A stretch of 64,000 bases of DNA, taken from NCBI GenBank assembly GCA_040879025.1, contig JBBDLF010000037.1, positions 62,001 through 126,000 of the forward strand. Reading direction: 5' to 3'. Both the position numbers and the translations under genes were made by a program. Shown in pieces: positions 52,230-61,231 of this stretch. Each line of letters starts with the position of its first letter. Within the stretch, counting starts at the first letter, position 1. The notes beneath the pieces were generated by a model that did no database searches, had not been told where the DNA came from, and worked only from the letters and a program-made list of their open reading frames with translations. The DNA is from JBBDLF01 sp040879025 (lineage in GTDB: Bacteria > Pseudomonadota > Gammaproteobacteria > Pseudomonadales > Pseudohongiellaceae).

Positions 52230-53876
52230 TTACTGGGAGTTATTTGTTTGTGAATCAGCGGCTTGCGTGGGTCCGACCCCGCGGTTGGCTTCGATTACTT
52301 CGGGGAGTTCATTCTTGTCTCCCCACACTGCCAATAGTTGTTGGTAGGCTTCCGCGGCGGCATCTTCGTCACCCATTTGCACGTAGCTGCGGGCCAGGCC
52401 GAGCAGAGACCACGGACGGTTGGGCATTCGCAGCAAGGACTGCTGGAACAGTGCCGCGGCCTGACCATGTTGTCCATCCTGGAGGAGAATTTCACCAGCC
52501 AGTTCATGGGCCGGCTTCAACGGATTCGGCGCGCCATTCGGCAGCCGCCTGGTCTCGTCGAGGCGCACCGCTTCCGCCAGCATCTCGAGTCCTTCCTGTC
52601 GCGCTGGCGCGAACGCCTCGGACATGCCGTGCGCCGCATGCGCGAACGCTTCCCGATATTTTGCCAAACCCGCTACCAGCAGTTGGCTGATTTTCAAATT
52701 GGTATTGTCCGGACTGCCCTCGGCCATTTCCGCCAGCCTGTCGGCGGCCTGACTCGCGCTATCCAGATCGTTTTGATACGCGGCACCGAGACCCGTCGCC
52801 AGCAGTTCGTGAGCGTTCATCCCGTCGGTCACAGGCGGTGTTGTGTGCCAACGCCCGGTTTCAATGATGAAGCGCGCCTGCAAGGTGCGCACCGTGTCGG
52901 CGGATCGGGCGTCACCTGGATTGTCAGCCGCCACCTGTCGCGCTCGCTCAATCCAGACTTGCGCCCGGTCGTAGTTCGCCAGTTGCAGATCACCGTATTG
53001 CCCCCAGTCGGAGGAATGGTTCAAATCGTTGGGACGATCACCAGGCTGCCAGAGTTCCTGCGCCGCCTGAAAAGACGACTCGTTCCATTGTGCCACCTCT
53101 TCCCACATACCGTGCTGAATAAAGATGTGGGTGGGCATATGACGCGCGTGAGCAACCGCCGGAGCGATCTCCGCGTATTTCTTTGCCGCGGCCAGCGCGA
53201 TCGGGGCATGTACCGGATCATCAAAGGCATGAATGATGTAATGGGCGGCGCCGGGATGGTTTTCGTTTTCGCGAAACAATTCCAGGGCAAGGGACCCGGC
53301 CAGCATATTGAAGCGATCACGTTGATCGCCGGCCGCTGTTGCCGCGCTGATCAATGACACGGCATAAAATGCCTGCACTTCCCGATCTTCCGGGAAGGCG
53401 TCGTACAAATCGCGCATCGCCAGCATCCAGGCGGTGCGGCGCTGGCCTACCGGCGGTGGCGTGAAGGCATAGGCTTCCGCAGCGCGGACAAACCCCTTTT
53501 CCCGTTCGGTTGGCGCCTTGGCAAGACGCTCCTCCGTGCTGTCGCCCAGGCGATTCAATACTTCAGCCGGTGCGTCCGGCTCCCACTCAGCCAATAAGGG
53601 ATGATTATAGGTAAATGCTTCACCCCAGTACGCCATCGCAAAATCAGGCTGCACTTCCTGGGCCAAGCGAAACTCGTGGCGAGCCTGTACCCAGCCAAAA
53701 CTGTGCAGATACCCCACTCCCCGCAGAAAATGTTCCTGGGCGGCCGGAGACCCGGAGGTGGGGAAGTCGAAGCTGCCGATGCTTTCCAGTTCGGCACTGT
53801 TGACGGCGGAGATTGGAACGACAAGCAGGCACACAAGACCTGTGATAAATTGACGCAGCTTCAGCACCATAGCCAC
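52230..53876 (-). CDS. Exported TPR-repeat protein
   Basis: 548 residues. Signal peptide (about 1-28, ending NSAELE). The mature part is a tetratricopeptide solenoid with a conserved block, HYIIHAFDDP, and HARHMPTHIFIQHGMW. This architecture is found in many environmental proteobacteria and its role is unknown. The C-terminus RGVGPTQAADSQ is encoded by a family C repeat (52260-52280), so the last about 16 residues may have been added by that element. It is followed by comM after 227 bp. Family-level call only. Confidence 0.75.
   Translation of the reverse strand: MAMVLKLRQFITGLVCLLVVPISAVNSAELESIGSFDFPTSGSPAAQEHFLRGVGYLHSFGWVQARHEFRLAQEVQPDFAMAYWGEAFTYNHPLLAEWEPDAPAEVLNRLGDSTEERLAKAPTEREKGFVRAAEAYAFTPPPVGQRRTAWMLAMRDLYDAFPEDREVQAFYAVSLISAATAAGDQRDRFNMLAGSLALELFRENENHPGAAHYIIHAFDDPVHAPIALAAAKKYAEIAPAVAHARHMPTHIFIQHGMWEEVAQWNESSFQAAQELWQPGDRPNDLNHSSDWGQYGDLQLANYDRAQVWIERARQVAADNPGDARSADTVRTLQARFIIETGRWHTTPPVTDGMNAHELLATGLGAAYQNDLDSASQAADRLAEMAEGSPDNTNLKISQLLVAGLAKYREAFAHAAHGMSEAFAPARQEGLEMLAEAVRLDETRRLPNGAPNPLKPAHELAGEILLQDGQHGQAAALFQQSLLRMPNRPWSLLGLARSYVQMGDEDAAAEAYQQLLAVWGDKNELPEVIEANRGVGPTQAADSQTNNSQ
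52260..52280. repeat. Family C repeat inside the TPR gene 3' end
   Basis: GGCTTGCGTGGGTCCGACCC plus one C. It matches the copy at 55575-55594 with two differences and shares GGTCCGACC with 55321-55340. Here it encodes part of the TPR protein C-terminus. Confidence 0.6.
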
Positions 53877-54032
53877 CAGACATGCAAGGTGAGTTAATTT
53901 GAGGGGTGAGCGTCGGGTCCCGATTGCAAATTCTGCGACTGCCGGACAACAAGTCCGGTATTCACAGGCAATGGGACCTGACTCTCCTGTTTTTACCGTT
54001 CAGGCTACCTCGACTTTCCGTTCAGGAGGCTA

Positions 54033-55244
54033 TTAATTACCGTTCAGACGTACAAACTTCTGCACACGGTGCCCGGTTTGTACCTCGCCTGTATAAAGAT
54101 TGCCCTGAGAATCGAAATCCATGTAGTGCAGCCAGTCGAACTGGCCTGGCTGGCGCCCGCCGGTACCCCATGAATACACCGGATCCAGGGTTTCACTGTC
54201 CAGCGCCCAGACCTTGTTGTTGGTACCGTCCGGAATGTAAAGAAAACGCTGTTCTGTATCCAGTGGATCGAACTCGGCTCCCCAGGTGGACCCGGGGCCG
54301 TAGGTTTCAGGGGCCAGCACGTTTTCCATCAGGTAGGTTCCGTCCTTGTTGAACACCTGAAAACGGTTGCTGGGACGGTCGCTGACAAACACACGTCCGT
54401 CATCTGAAATGGCAAGGCCATGAACCGGGGTACGCCAGGTTCGGCTGGGCGGCGCATTGGGGTCCCACGGGCCGGGATTTTCATCAACCGGCCGCTCGCC
54501 GTACGCTCCCCAATGTCTGCGATAGTCTCCGGTTTCAGCGTCAAACACGATCAGACGGCGGTTACCATAGCCATCCGCCACGTAGAGCTCGTTGTTGGTC
54601 GGATCCACTTCCATGATCGCGGATCGATTGACCGAGTCGGTGTCATTACTCCCCTCGCTCACTCCGATACCCCCAATCTGCAATACAAACTCCCCCTCCT
54701 TGGTAAACTTCATGATGTGGTGGTCATCGGTCCCGTTGCCGCCCACCCAGACGAAGCCGTTATGGTCAACGTGAATCCCGTGTTCGCTATTGAACCACTG
54801 GTACTCTCCGTTGGGGCTGTCACCACCCCAGGCGTGGACAACATTGCCCTCCTGGTCGAAAGCGACCACCGGAGGCGCGGTGGTACAACACAGTGATTGC
54901 AATGGGTCGTGGCCCCAGGTGATATCCCGGGTGGTTTGAGTTGGCGTGGAACCGGCGTTGGTTCCCTGTACAGTCCAGGGACGGTGGATTATCCAGACCA
55001 GATCGTCCGAGTCCACCGCATTTCCCGCCACCTGCCCCAATATCCAGTTGTTGGGAAGTGGTTTTGGCCAGAACGGGTCTACCGCGAATTGCGCGACGCC
55101 GTCCGGAACCTGCGCACCGGAAGCGTCCGCCGGCATGTCGGGGTAGCCCTGGGCTACAGAGGATTCCATCGGGTACAAGATAAAAACGGCAGAGATCATA
55201 CTCATCGCGGTCAGTAACTGACCAGACTTCTTAAGTGCTCGCAT
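54033..55244 (-). CDS. Exported NHL-repeat beta-propeller protein
   Basis: 403 residues with a signal peptide (about 1-31, ending SSVAQG). The mature protein is built of NHL-type repeats, for example GIHVDHNGFVWVGGNG, ELYVADGYGNRRLIVFDAETGDY and HGLAISDDGRVFVSDRPSNRFQVFNKDG. It resembles peptidylamidoglycolate lyase-like propellers, but no catalytic function can be assigned. It is the middle gene of an exported-protein stretch. The ATG at 55244 is chosen from the signal peptide. Confidence 0.8.
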   Translation of the reverse strand: MRALKKSGQLLTAMSMISAVFILYPMESSVAQGYPDMPADASGAQVPDGVAQFAVDPFWPKPLPNNWILGQVAGNAVDSDDLVWIIHRPWTVQGTNAGSTPTQTTRDITWGHDPLQSLCCTTAPPVVAFDQEGNVVHAWGGDSPNGEYQWFNSEHGIHVDHNGFVWVGGNGTDDHHIMKFTKEGEFVLQIGGIGVSEGSNDTDSVNRSAIMEVDPTNNELYVADGYGNRRLIVFDAETGDYRRHWGAYGERPVDENPGPWDPNAPPSRTWRTPVHGLAISDDGRVFVSDRPSNRFQVFNKDGTYLMENVLAPETYGPGSTWGAEFDPLDTEQRFLYIPDGTNNKVWALDSETLDPVYSWGTGGRQPGQFDWLHYMDFDSQGNLYTGEVQTGHRVQKFVRLNGN

Positions 55245-55320
55245 GTTATTGGTTTCCTGTTCTGTTTCTATTTACGTGAAGGAAGTCTACTTAGCCTGAA
55301 CGCCGTTTGTCCAGCGTCCA

Positions 55321-55340
55321 GGGGTCGGACCTTCGTAACT
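55321..55340. repeat. Family C repeat, copy in the NHL leader
   Basis: On the minus strand AGTTACGAAGGTCCGACCCC. It shares TTACG-rrGGTCCGACCC with the copy at 55575. No second arm is evident here. Confidence 0.5.
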
Positions 55341-55574
55341 CATTAAACTTCAAGCCATTTGACAAGAATTGACACCCCCATGAGGTTTTACATACGCGTT
55401 TTCATCGTAAAAAGGGGAGTTCTTGGAATTACACCACCAGATAGGCAGAAGATGTGGCCCTACTCAATCTGAGAAAAGGCACACCCATGCTTAAAGAGCG
55501 CTTATCGAACGATAAACGTCGCCTCTAATACACAAAAGTAGCAGTTAGGAAGGTTGATATTTAACAAAAACAAA

Positions 55575-55631
55575 GGCTTACGGGGGTCCGACCCGAGCCG
55601 GGCTTTGCAGCGCCGGCTCCTTGGGTCGGGG
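55575..55631. repeat. Family C repeat with large hairpin
   Basis: GGCTTACGGGGGTCCGACCC leads into a hairpin: CCGACCC-g-AGCCGG (55588-55601) pairs with CCGGCT-cctt-GGGTCGG (55613-55629). It ends 9 bp before the end of the cytochrome c gene and may act as its terminator. Confidence 0.65.
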
Positions 55632-55639
55632 GGTGAAGC

Positions 55640-56029
55640 CTAGTCGGCGGGTACCTGCTCGACCATGTACTCCACGACCGCGCGCAGATCGTCGTCGGTG
55701 CAGGAGAAACACAGGCCTTTGGGTGGCATTACGCCGTTGAGGCCGTTAATCGCGTTGGCAACTACCGCTTCCATGCCTTTTTCCATGCGTGACTCCCAGT
55801 CCGCTGCATCGTCCAGCTTGGGGGCACCGGCCGCACCGCTGTTATGGCAGGCGCCACAGGACTGCATATAGGTTTGCTCGGCGTTGAAACCTTCACTGAG
55901 AGCCGCCAACATCATTGGTTCGCCGGAAGACTTGCTGTCCGCTCCAGCGTTACCGGCGAAAACCGCGGCGACCAGGCAGAAACCAAGCGTTGAAATGCGG
56001 TTAGGTTTAACTCGTTTTACAATTGACAC
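55640..56029 (-). CDS. Cytochrome c5-like protein
   Basis: 129 residues. A signal peptide (about 1-30, AGNAGA before DSKSS). Haem c attaches at CGACH (Cys58, Cys61, His62), the distal ligand is probably Met101 in MPPKGLC, and Cys107/Cys110 (CFSC) form the c5-type disulfide. A small periplasmic electron carrier. It is 59 bp after the next cytochrome gene and a clear paralogue of it. Confidence 0.88.
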   Translation of the reverse strand: MSIVKRVKPNRISTLGFCLVAAVFAGNAGADSKSSGEPMMLAALSEGFNAEQTYMQSCGACHNSGAAGAPKLDDAADWESRMEKGMEAVVANAINGLNGVMPPKGLCFSCTDDDLRAVVEYMVEQVPAD

Positions 56030-56088
56030 GATTAACTCCTATACAGTTAAGATTTGAATCCCGCGCGACAGCGAATGCTGCCGGCCGG

Positions 56089-56691
56089 TCACTGGCTGTT
56101 CTCGTACATATACTCCACGATGGCGTGAAGGTCTTCTTCGGTGCATGCCATACACAGGCCTTTGGCAGGCATCGCATTGAGCCCGTTAATTACATTGGCC
56201 ATCACCTCATCCATCCCTTTTTGCATTCTTTCTTCCCAGGCTTCGGTGTCACCCACTCGGGGGGCGTCCGCCACCCCGGCGTCGTGACAGGCAAAACAAA
56301 ACTGCTGATAATTCGCTTCCACCTCTTCGGAGCCGGCTGAATCAGCCTGCGCCACCGCGTTTGCCGGAGGTGTGGCTTGTGGTGCCGGGTCGGTTTGGGG
56401 CGGCTCGGCTGCCGGAGCTGGAGATTGTTGCTGTCCAGATTGCGGCGCGGCAGGCGTGGTATCATTGGCCGCAACGGATGTTGTCGTTCCACCGGATGAC
56501 CGTTCCACCGCTTGGCCGACACAGTCCTGTCCAGCCAGGCACAACTGGCCCACAGGCCTCAGTATTTCTCTGACGGCATCATCGCCACTCTGGGCGAACA
56601 GAGCCCCGCTGAAGGCCATGATCGCCAGTCCACCAATCGTCGTGAGCCCGTTGGCGAATCCGAATATTCCTGATTTGCAATACGTCACCAT
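56089..56691 (-). CDS. Cytochrome c5-like protein with N-terminal extension
   Basis: 200 residues. A signal or anchor segment (about 15-34) is followed by GQLCLAGQDC (Cys51, Cys57), a Pro/Gln/Ala-rich linker (about 78-118), and a cytochrome c domain with CFACH (132-136), Met174, and the Cys180/Cys183 pair. It resembles two-part c5 proteins of Pseudomonas. The linker suggests a tethered mobile carrier. Directly upstream of the smaller c5 gene in the same direction, so likely co-transcribed. Confidence 0.85.
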   Translation of the reverse strand: MVTYCKSGIFGFANGLTTIGGLAIMAFSGALFAQSGDDAVREILRPVGQLCLAGQDCVGQAVERSSGGTTTSVAANDTTPAAPQSGQQQSPAPAAEPPQTDPAPQATPPANAVAQADSAGSEEVEANYQQFCFACHDAGVADAPRVGDTEAWEERMQKGMDEVMANVINGLNAMPAKGLCMACTEEDLHAIVEYMYENSQ

Positions 56692-56992
56692 TTACTCCTA
56701 TATCACTGATTCCCTGAAAACCGCCACTCCTGCCTGGAGGCCGGGTTGGTTTGATTGAGTCCTTCAATGGATACCCGCGGAAAAAAGCAGGCGGATTATA
56801 CCCGCTATCCCCTCCCGCTGAAACATCCAAGCGTACTCGTGTCACGTATGAAGACCGGAGAGCCCGCATAATTCCTTTCGCTGCACCATAAGCAGCCCTT
56901 TCGGGGTCAGTGGCGAATGAGAATTAACTGCATGCCGATTCCCATTCGCCACTGACCCTAATGCGAATGGTTATCATTCGCCACCGACCCTG
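56692..56992. other. 301-bp intergenic region with family A repeats
   Basis: Nothing protein-coding is seen. It holds the two family A elements between 56903 and 56990. The left part must contain the promoter of the leftward cytochrome genes. Confidence 0.5.
56903..56990. repeat. Family A REP-like palindromes (one complete, one partial)
   Basis: GGGTCAGTGGCGAATG (56904-56919) and its exact reverse complement (56943-56958) make a 16-bp stem. A further CATTCGCCACCGACCC (56975-56990) with GCGAATG before it is a truncated copy. They share the core of the 24497-24539 hairpin after tolC. Confidence 0.75.
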
Positions 56993-58423
56993 TTATTGGA
57001 TGGTGAAGGTTAGGGGGGTGGCGTGGTGGTAGACTTCGGCGGGGTTGGAGTCGAGGCCGTAACCTACGTAGACGTCCACGTGGATGCTGGTGATGCCAAT
57101 GGAACGGGGCACCAGGTTTTCGGCTACGGTGATGGCTTCGTTCGGTGCCAGGTTGCGGCTGTCGAAGCGGGTGATGGGGCCGCCGGTGTATTCGACAAAA
57201 ACACGCTGCTCGTTGAGCAGCAGCAGAGTCTCACCGTCGATCATCGCCGCGACCACGATGAATCCCGGCTGGCCCTGGTGTTGCGGATCGATTTCGATAC
57301 CGGCGTTGATATCCAGGGAATCATCGGGTCCGAAGCGGTTGCCATACTGGAGGCCGTTGTTGGCGGTTACACCACCGCTGAACACCGCCTGTGAGATTCC
57401 CCCGCCAAGACTGACATTGGTGTTCAGCTTGACCGGGCTTGAGGTCTGATAACTGACATCAAGCGTGTAGGGACCCACATCCTCTCCGCAGGGCGACCCC
57501 CCCACATAGGTGTTGGCCAGCAGATAATAGGTACCGGGGCTCAGGTTGCGGGTCAGGCGCGCGTTACAACCGCCGCCGGAGTTGTCATCGAGCGCCATTA
57601 TTTCAAGTTGAGCATTCGCCAGCAGCAACACTGAATCCAGCGTATCGGCGTTCATCGCCGCTGCAATCGACGTGGTTGAATCAAGCTCCACACGGTAGAT
57701 ATCGATGAAACTGTCATCGGTACCGCCCCCCATCAGCTTCTGAACCGTACAGTCGCCACCGGAGAGGGAATCGCTTATCGGCGCCAGCGGCAGCAACGGC
57801 ACATGGCAGGCGGTCAAACCACCGTACCGGGCATTGGCCCCGTCGATATCATCCGTCTGCAGCCGGTCCACATTGCCGATCGAGTCGCGCATGATGGCGT
57901 GATTTGTGGTATGGTCCAGCCCCAGCGCATGACCCAGTTCATGCAGGGCAACGCGGCGAAAATCGATCGCCCGATCCGGACGAAACAGATTGCCATCAAA
58001 AAGATCGTAGTGACTCCCCTTGTTGATGACAATGTCGGTGCCGACCAGAACGTCCGGGCCAAAATAATAAGGCGCAGGGGCGAAATGGCTCAGTGTCACC
58101 GCCAGCGTACCCCGCCCGTACGTCTGTCCGCAGACGGTGGTCGTAAAATCCACGCCGTTGACATTGTCGTACGCACAGGGGTCGCGGTATTCGTTGCGCA
58201 GCACAAAATTGAAATCGGTCTTTTCGCTCCACTCGTCCATCGCGTCGATGAAAGCGGAATTCCATGAAATACCGGTGGCCGAGACGCCGCTTATGTTCAC
58301 GTAAAATTCAGTTTCCGCGCCGGGCCATTTGGGGCCATTTATTTCAAATGCCGTCGCCGAAGCCGCCGCAAGAAGAGAGAGCGCGCCGAGGAAACAGGAG
58401 ATATAAGGGTATTTACCGGTCAC
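56993..58423 (-). CDS. Secreted matrixin-like zinc metalloprotease
   Basis: 476 residues. Signal peptide (about 1-25, ASATA before FEING). The metzincin motif HELGHALGLDH places His161, Glu162, His165 and His171, with a Met-turn at Met178 (AIMRDS). The catalytic domain is followed by a bacterial pre-peptidase C-terminal-like beta domain (about 215-325) and a further beta-rich C-terminus. Matrixin-like families of proteobacteria are often extracellular. No propeptide cysteine switch is visible. Substrate unknown. It stands alone between repeats and the rml genes. Confidence 0.82.
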   Translation of the reverse strand: MTGKYPYISCFLGALSLLAAASATAFEINGPKWPGAETEFYVNISGVSATGISWNSAFIDAMDEWSEKTDFNFVLRNEYRDPCAYDNVNGVDFTTTVCGQTYGRGTLAVTLSHFAPAPYYFGPDVLVGTDIVINKGSHYDLFDGNLFRPDRAIDFRRVALHELGHALGLDHTTNHAIMRDSIGNVDRLQTDDIDGANARYGGLTACHVPLLPLAPISDSLSGGDCTVQKLMGGGTDDSFIDIYRVELDSTTSIAAAMNADTLDSVLLLANAQLEIMALDDNSGGGCNARLTRNLSPGTYYLLANTYVGGSPCGEDVGPYTLDVSYQTSSPVKLNTNVSLGGGISQAVFSGGVTANNGLQYGNRFGPDDSLDINAGIEIDPQHQGQPGFIVVAAMIDGETLLLLNEQRVFVEYTGGPITRFDSRNLAPNEAITVAENLVPRSIGITSIHVDVYVGYGLDSNPAEVYHHATPLTFTIQ

Positions 58424-58557
58424 AGTTGAATCCTACCAAAGTTTCAGGTGATCGCGTAAGCTTCAAAGACCGGCGCAATCGACTTTTTGTGCGCGGGCGG
58501 TGAAAGCCTGTGACGGGAATCACGCATCGGGCCGGAAAGATCAGCCGCGCGCCCCGC

Positions 58558-59679
58558 TCACTCCCGGTACGAGCCGTCAAGAATGCACTGCCACCAGGAT
58601 TCGTTTTCCAGATACCAGCGCACGGTTTTTTTCAGCCCGCCGGGAAAACGTTCCGCCGGCGTGTAGCCCAATTCGGACGTGATCTTGGCGGCGTCGATCG
58701 CGTAGCGCGTATCGTGCCCCGGACGGTCGGTGACATAATTGATCAACGACGATGCCGGATCGAGTGCGGCACAAGGACCGTCCGGAAAGCGTTCCCTGAG
58801 GCTGCCATTTTCACTGAATTCCTCATCAAGCAACTGACACAACAAGCGCACCGCATCAATATTTGTGTACTCGGAATTACCGCCGATATTGTACGTCTCG
58901 CCCACGCGGCCGCGCTTCAGAATCAGGTCGATACCGCGACTGTGATCGTCGACATACAGCCAGTCCCGAATCTGTTTGCCGTCACCGTAAATGGGTAACG
59001 GTTTACCCTGCAGAATATTCACCAGGCACAATGGAATCAGTTTTTCAGGAAACTGATAGGGGCCGTAATTGTTCGAACAGTTACTTGTCGTTACGTTCAA
59101 ACCATAGGTGTGGTGGTAGGCCCGCACCAGGTGATCCGACGCCGCCTTGCTGGCCGCATAGGGAGAGTTAGGGGCATAGGGTGTCAACTCGCAAAATGCC
59201 GGGTCGTCACCGGCCAGTGTGCCAAACACTTCATCGGTGGAGACATGGTGGAAATGATGCCCACCTCGCCTCGCACTTCCCGCTTTGTTGGCACTGCCAT
59301 CCCCCGCGCCGTTACCGCCCCCGTTATCGAGCCACAGTTTCTTGGCCGCCTTCAACAAAGTGTGAGTCCCGACCACATTGGTTTCTATAAAAGCATCCGG
59401 CCCGTCTATGGAACGGTCGACGTGGCTTTCCGCGGCAAAATGCACCAGTGTGTCCACACAATGCTTTTGCATCACTTCCATCACCAGGTCGTAGTCGCAG
59501 ATGGACCCGCGGACAAAAGTGAACCCGTTGTGTTCCAGCATCGCTTCAAGATTGCTGCGGTTACCCGCGTAGGTCAACGCGTCCAGCACGGTAATACTGT
59601 CGGCTGGATAGCGTTCCCGCCAGTAGTTGACAAAGTTGGTGCCGATAAATCCCGCGGCGCCGGTAACCAGTATATTCAT
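58558..59679 (-). CDS. rmlB: dTDP-glucose 4,6-dehydratase
   Basis: 373 residues from the ATG at 59677-59679 (MNILVTGAAGFIG); an upstream in-frame ATG at 59718 adds 13 unlike residues. Short-chain dehydrogenase with NAD motif TGAAGFIG, substrate segment FHHVSTDEVFG, and the YxxxK pair in YAASKAASDH. A Gly/Ala-rich insertion of about 14 residues (encoded around 59261-59332) precedes the STDEVFG segment. It makes dTDP-4-keto-6-deoxyglucose and is the last gene of the rhamnose operon. Confidence 0.95.
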   Translation of the reverse strand: MNILVTGAAGFIGTNFVNYWRERYPADSITVLDALTYAGNRSNLEAMLEHNGFTFVRGSICDYDLVMEVMQKHCVDTLVHFAAESHVDRSIDGPDAFIETNVVGTHTLLKAAKKLWLDNGGGNGAGDGSANKAGSARRGGHHFHHVSTDEVFGTLAGDDPAFCELTPYAPNSPYAASKAASDHLVRAYHHTYGLNVTTSNCSNNYGPYQFPEKLIPLCLVNILQGKPLPIYGDGKQIRDWLYVDDHSRGIDLILKRGRVGETYNIGGNSEYTNIDAVRLLCQLLDEEFSENGSLRERFPDGPCAALDPASSLINYVTDRPGHDTRYAIDAAKITSELGYTPAERFPGGLKKTVRWYLENESWWQCILDGSYRE

Positions 59680-59752
59680 TTTTTTCTGCTGCCCTTCGGT
59701 TCCTTTCCAACTGCTCACTCTTCCCGGACCCGGCCGCGGACCCGGGCCTGGA

Positions 59753-59825
59753 CCCGGACTTCGCTCCCCGGACTTCGCTCCCCGGACCCGCTCTTCAGTC
59801 GCCGCTCTTCAATCGCCGTTCTTCA
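59753..59825. repeat. Two adjacent 14-bp tandem repeats between rmlD and rmlB
   Basis: CCCGGACTTCGCTC twice (59753-59780), then CTCTTCArTCGCCG twice (59791-59818) with part of a third. The second array includes the rmlD stop codon. Likely slippage. Confidence 0.75.
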
Positions 59826-60687
59826 AACTCAAAAGAACAGCCCGCAACTGCACGCGCCAGTGCACCACCGCCACTGAAAAATCGCGATACACACGCGCTT
59901 TGTCCAGTACGCTGTATGCGGGCCGCTTGGCCTTGGCGGGATACTGATCACTGCTGATGGGATTAATAGGCACTTCACGGTCAAGCAACCCCAGCGCCAG
60001 CGCTTCTTCCTGAATGGCCATTGCAAAATCATACCAACTGGCCACGCCGGCATCGCTGAAATGATAGATGCCCGCCGCGCCACGTGCCGCCATCTGCCGC
60101 AGCAGAATGGCCAGACCCGCGGTGGAGGTCGGCGTGCCCACCTGGTCCGCCACCACATTCAGATAGTCACGTTCGCCAAGCAGTTTCAACATGGTGGTAA
60201 AAAAATTGTTGCCGTGATGTGAATACAGCCAGCCGGTGCGCACCACCGCCGCGCCCTCCGGCTTGTGTTTCCACAGGGCGGTTTCCCCGTCAAGCTTACT
60301 GGCGCCATACACGCCCAGAGGCGCGGGATTGTCTTCGGGCTTGTAGGGCCGCGAACTCTCGCCATTGAAAACGAAGTCGGTGGATACGTGAATCACTCGC
60401 GCCCTGTTCGCGTGGGCCCAGCGCGCGATATTTTCCGTGCCGCGCTGGTTCACCGCGTAAGCCTCGGACTTCTCATCTTCGGCGGCATCCACGGCGGTGT
60501 AGGCCGCACAATTGATTATTACCCGCGGCCCGCAGGCGGACAAGTGCTCGTTCACCGCCGCGGAGTCGCTGATGTCCAGCATCTGGCGACTGAGAGGCAC
60601 CAGTTCAAGGTCGGGCTCGTGCCAACTCCGTATGAGAGCTGTCCCCAGTTGACCGTTCGCTCCCAACAGGGCCACAGTATTACTCAT
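59809..60687 (-). CDS. rmlD: dTDP-4-dehydrorhamnose reductase
   Basis: 292 residues. GANGQLG (NADP), HVSTDFVFNGE, PLGVYGASKLDGE (YxxxK) and RTGWLYS are the reductase segments. It forms dTDP-L-rhamnose, the final step. Its start overlaps rmlC by 4 bp. The C-terminus SLKNGD lies in a tandem repeat, so the end may vary. Confidence 0.95.
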   Translation of the reverse strand: MSNTVALLGANGQLGTALIRSWHEPDLELVPLSRQMLDISDSAAVNEHLSACGPRVIINCAAYTAVDAAEDEKSEAYAVNQRGTENIARWAHANRARVIHVSTDFVFNGESSRPYKPEDNPAPLGVYGASKLDGETALWKHKPEGAAVVRTGWLYSHHGNNFFTTMLKLLGERDYLNVVADQVGTPTSTAGLAILLRQMAARGAAGIYHFSDAGVASWYDFAMAIQEEALALGLLDREVPINPISSDQYPAKAKRPAYSVLDKARVYRDFSVAVVHWRVQLRAVLLSLKNGD

Positions 60688-61229
60688 GGGTAAACCGCCG
60701 CCTCGCTGAACAACGCCGCTTCGGCGTCCCTGGCTGACAATACCGGTTCCGCATCCACCAGTGGCCAGTCAATGCCCAGCTCGGGATCATTCCAACGCAG
60801 GCCATACTCATCCCCCGGTGCGTAATACGCCGTACATTTGTACATGATGTCCGCCGACGAACTGACCACGTAAAACCCGTGCGCAAATCCCGGCGGCACC
60901 CAAAGCTGTCGATGATCGTCAGCGGATAATGTGACACCCGCCCATTGACCAAACGTGGGCGACTGTTGGCGCAGGTCCACCGCCACATCAAAAATCTCGC
61001 CGGACAGCACGCGCACCAGTTTCCCCTGAGGATTGCGCCGCTGATAATGCAACCCGCGAAGAATTCCCTGACCCGAACGGCTCTGATTATCCTGCACAAA
61101 TTCGGCCGCTATCCCCAATTCCTCAAACACCGACTTGCGCCAGGTTTCCATAAAATAGCCGCGATGGTCGCCGTGCACCTGCGGTTCCAGAATCAAGACA
61201 TCGGGGATGGCGGTGGGAGTGATCTTCAT
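60684..61229 (-). CDS. rmlC: dTDP-4-dehydrorhamnose 3,5-epimerase
   Basis: 181 residues, a cupin. GDHRGYFMETW, VQDNQSRSGQGILRGLHYQ (active-site His/Lys region) and PPGFAHGFYVVSS are characteristic. It sits 2 bp downstream of rmlA and overlaps rmlD, so rmlA-C-D are coupled. Confidence 0.96.
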   Translation of the reverse strand: MKITPTAIPDVLILEPQVHGDHRGYFMETWRKSVFEELGIAAEFVQDNQSRSGQGILRGLHYQRRNPQGKLVRVLSGEIFDVAVDLRQQSPTFGQWAGVTLSADDHRQLWVPPGFAHGFYVVSSSADIMYKCTAYYAPGDEYGLRWNDPELGIDWPLVDAEPVLSARDAEAALFSEAAVYP

Positions 61230-61231
61230 GT

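Larger units (their letters stand above)
55245..55639. other. 395-bp region without genes, holds two family C repeats
   Basis: No convincing gene in any frame. It contains the family C copies at 55321-55340 and 55575-55631, and a short stem TTATCG-AACG-ATAA near 55501. Promoter(s) for the leftward NHL gene must be at its left side. Confidence 0.5.

Noticed and set aside
52338..53357. 339-codon open frame opposite the TPR gene
   Set aside because: Antisense shadow; the opposite strand encodes a signal peptide and TPR repeats.
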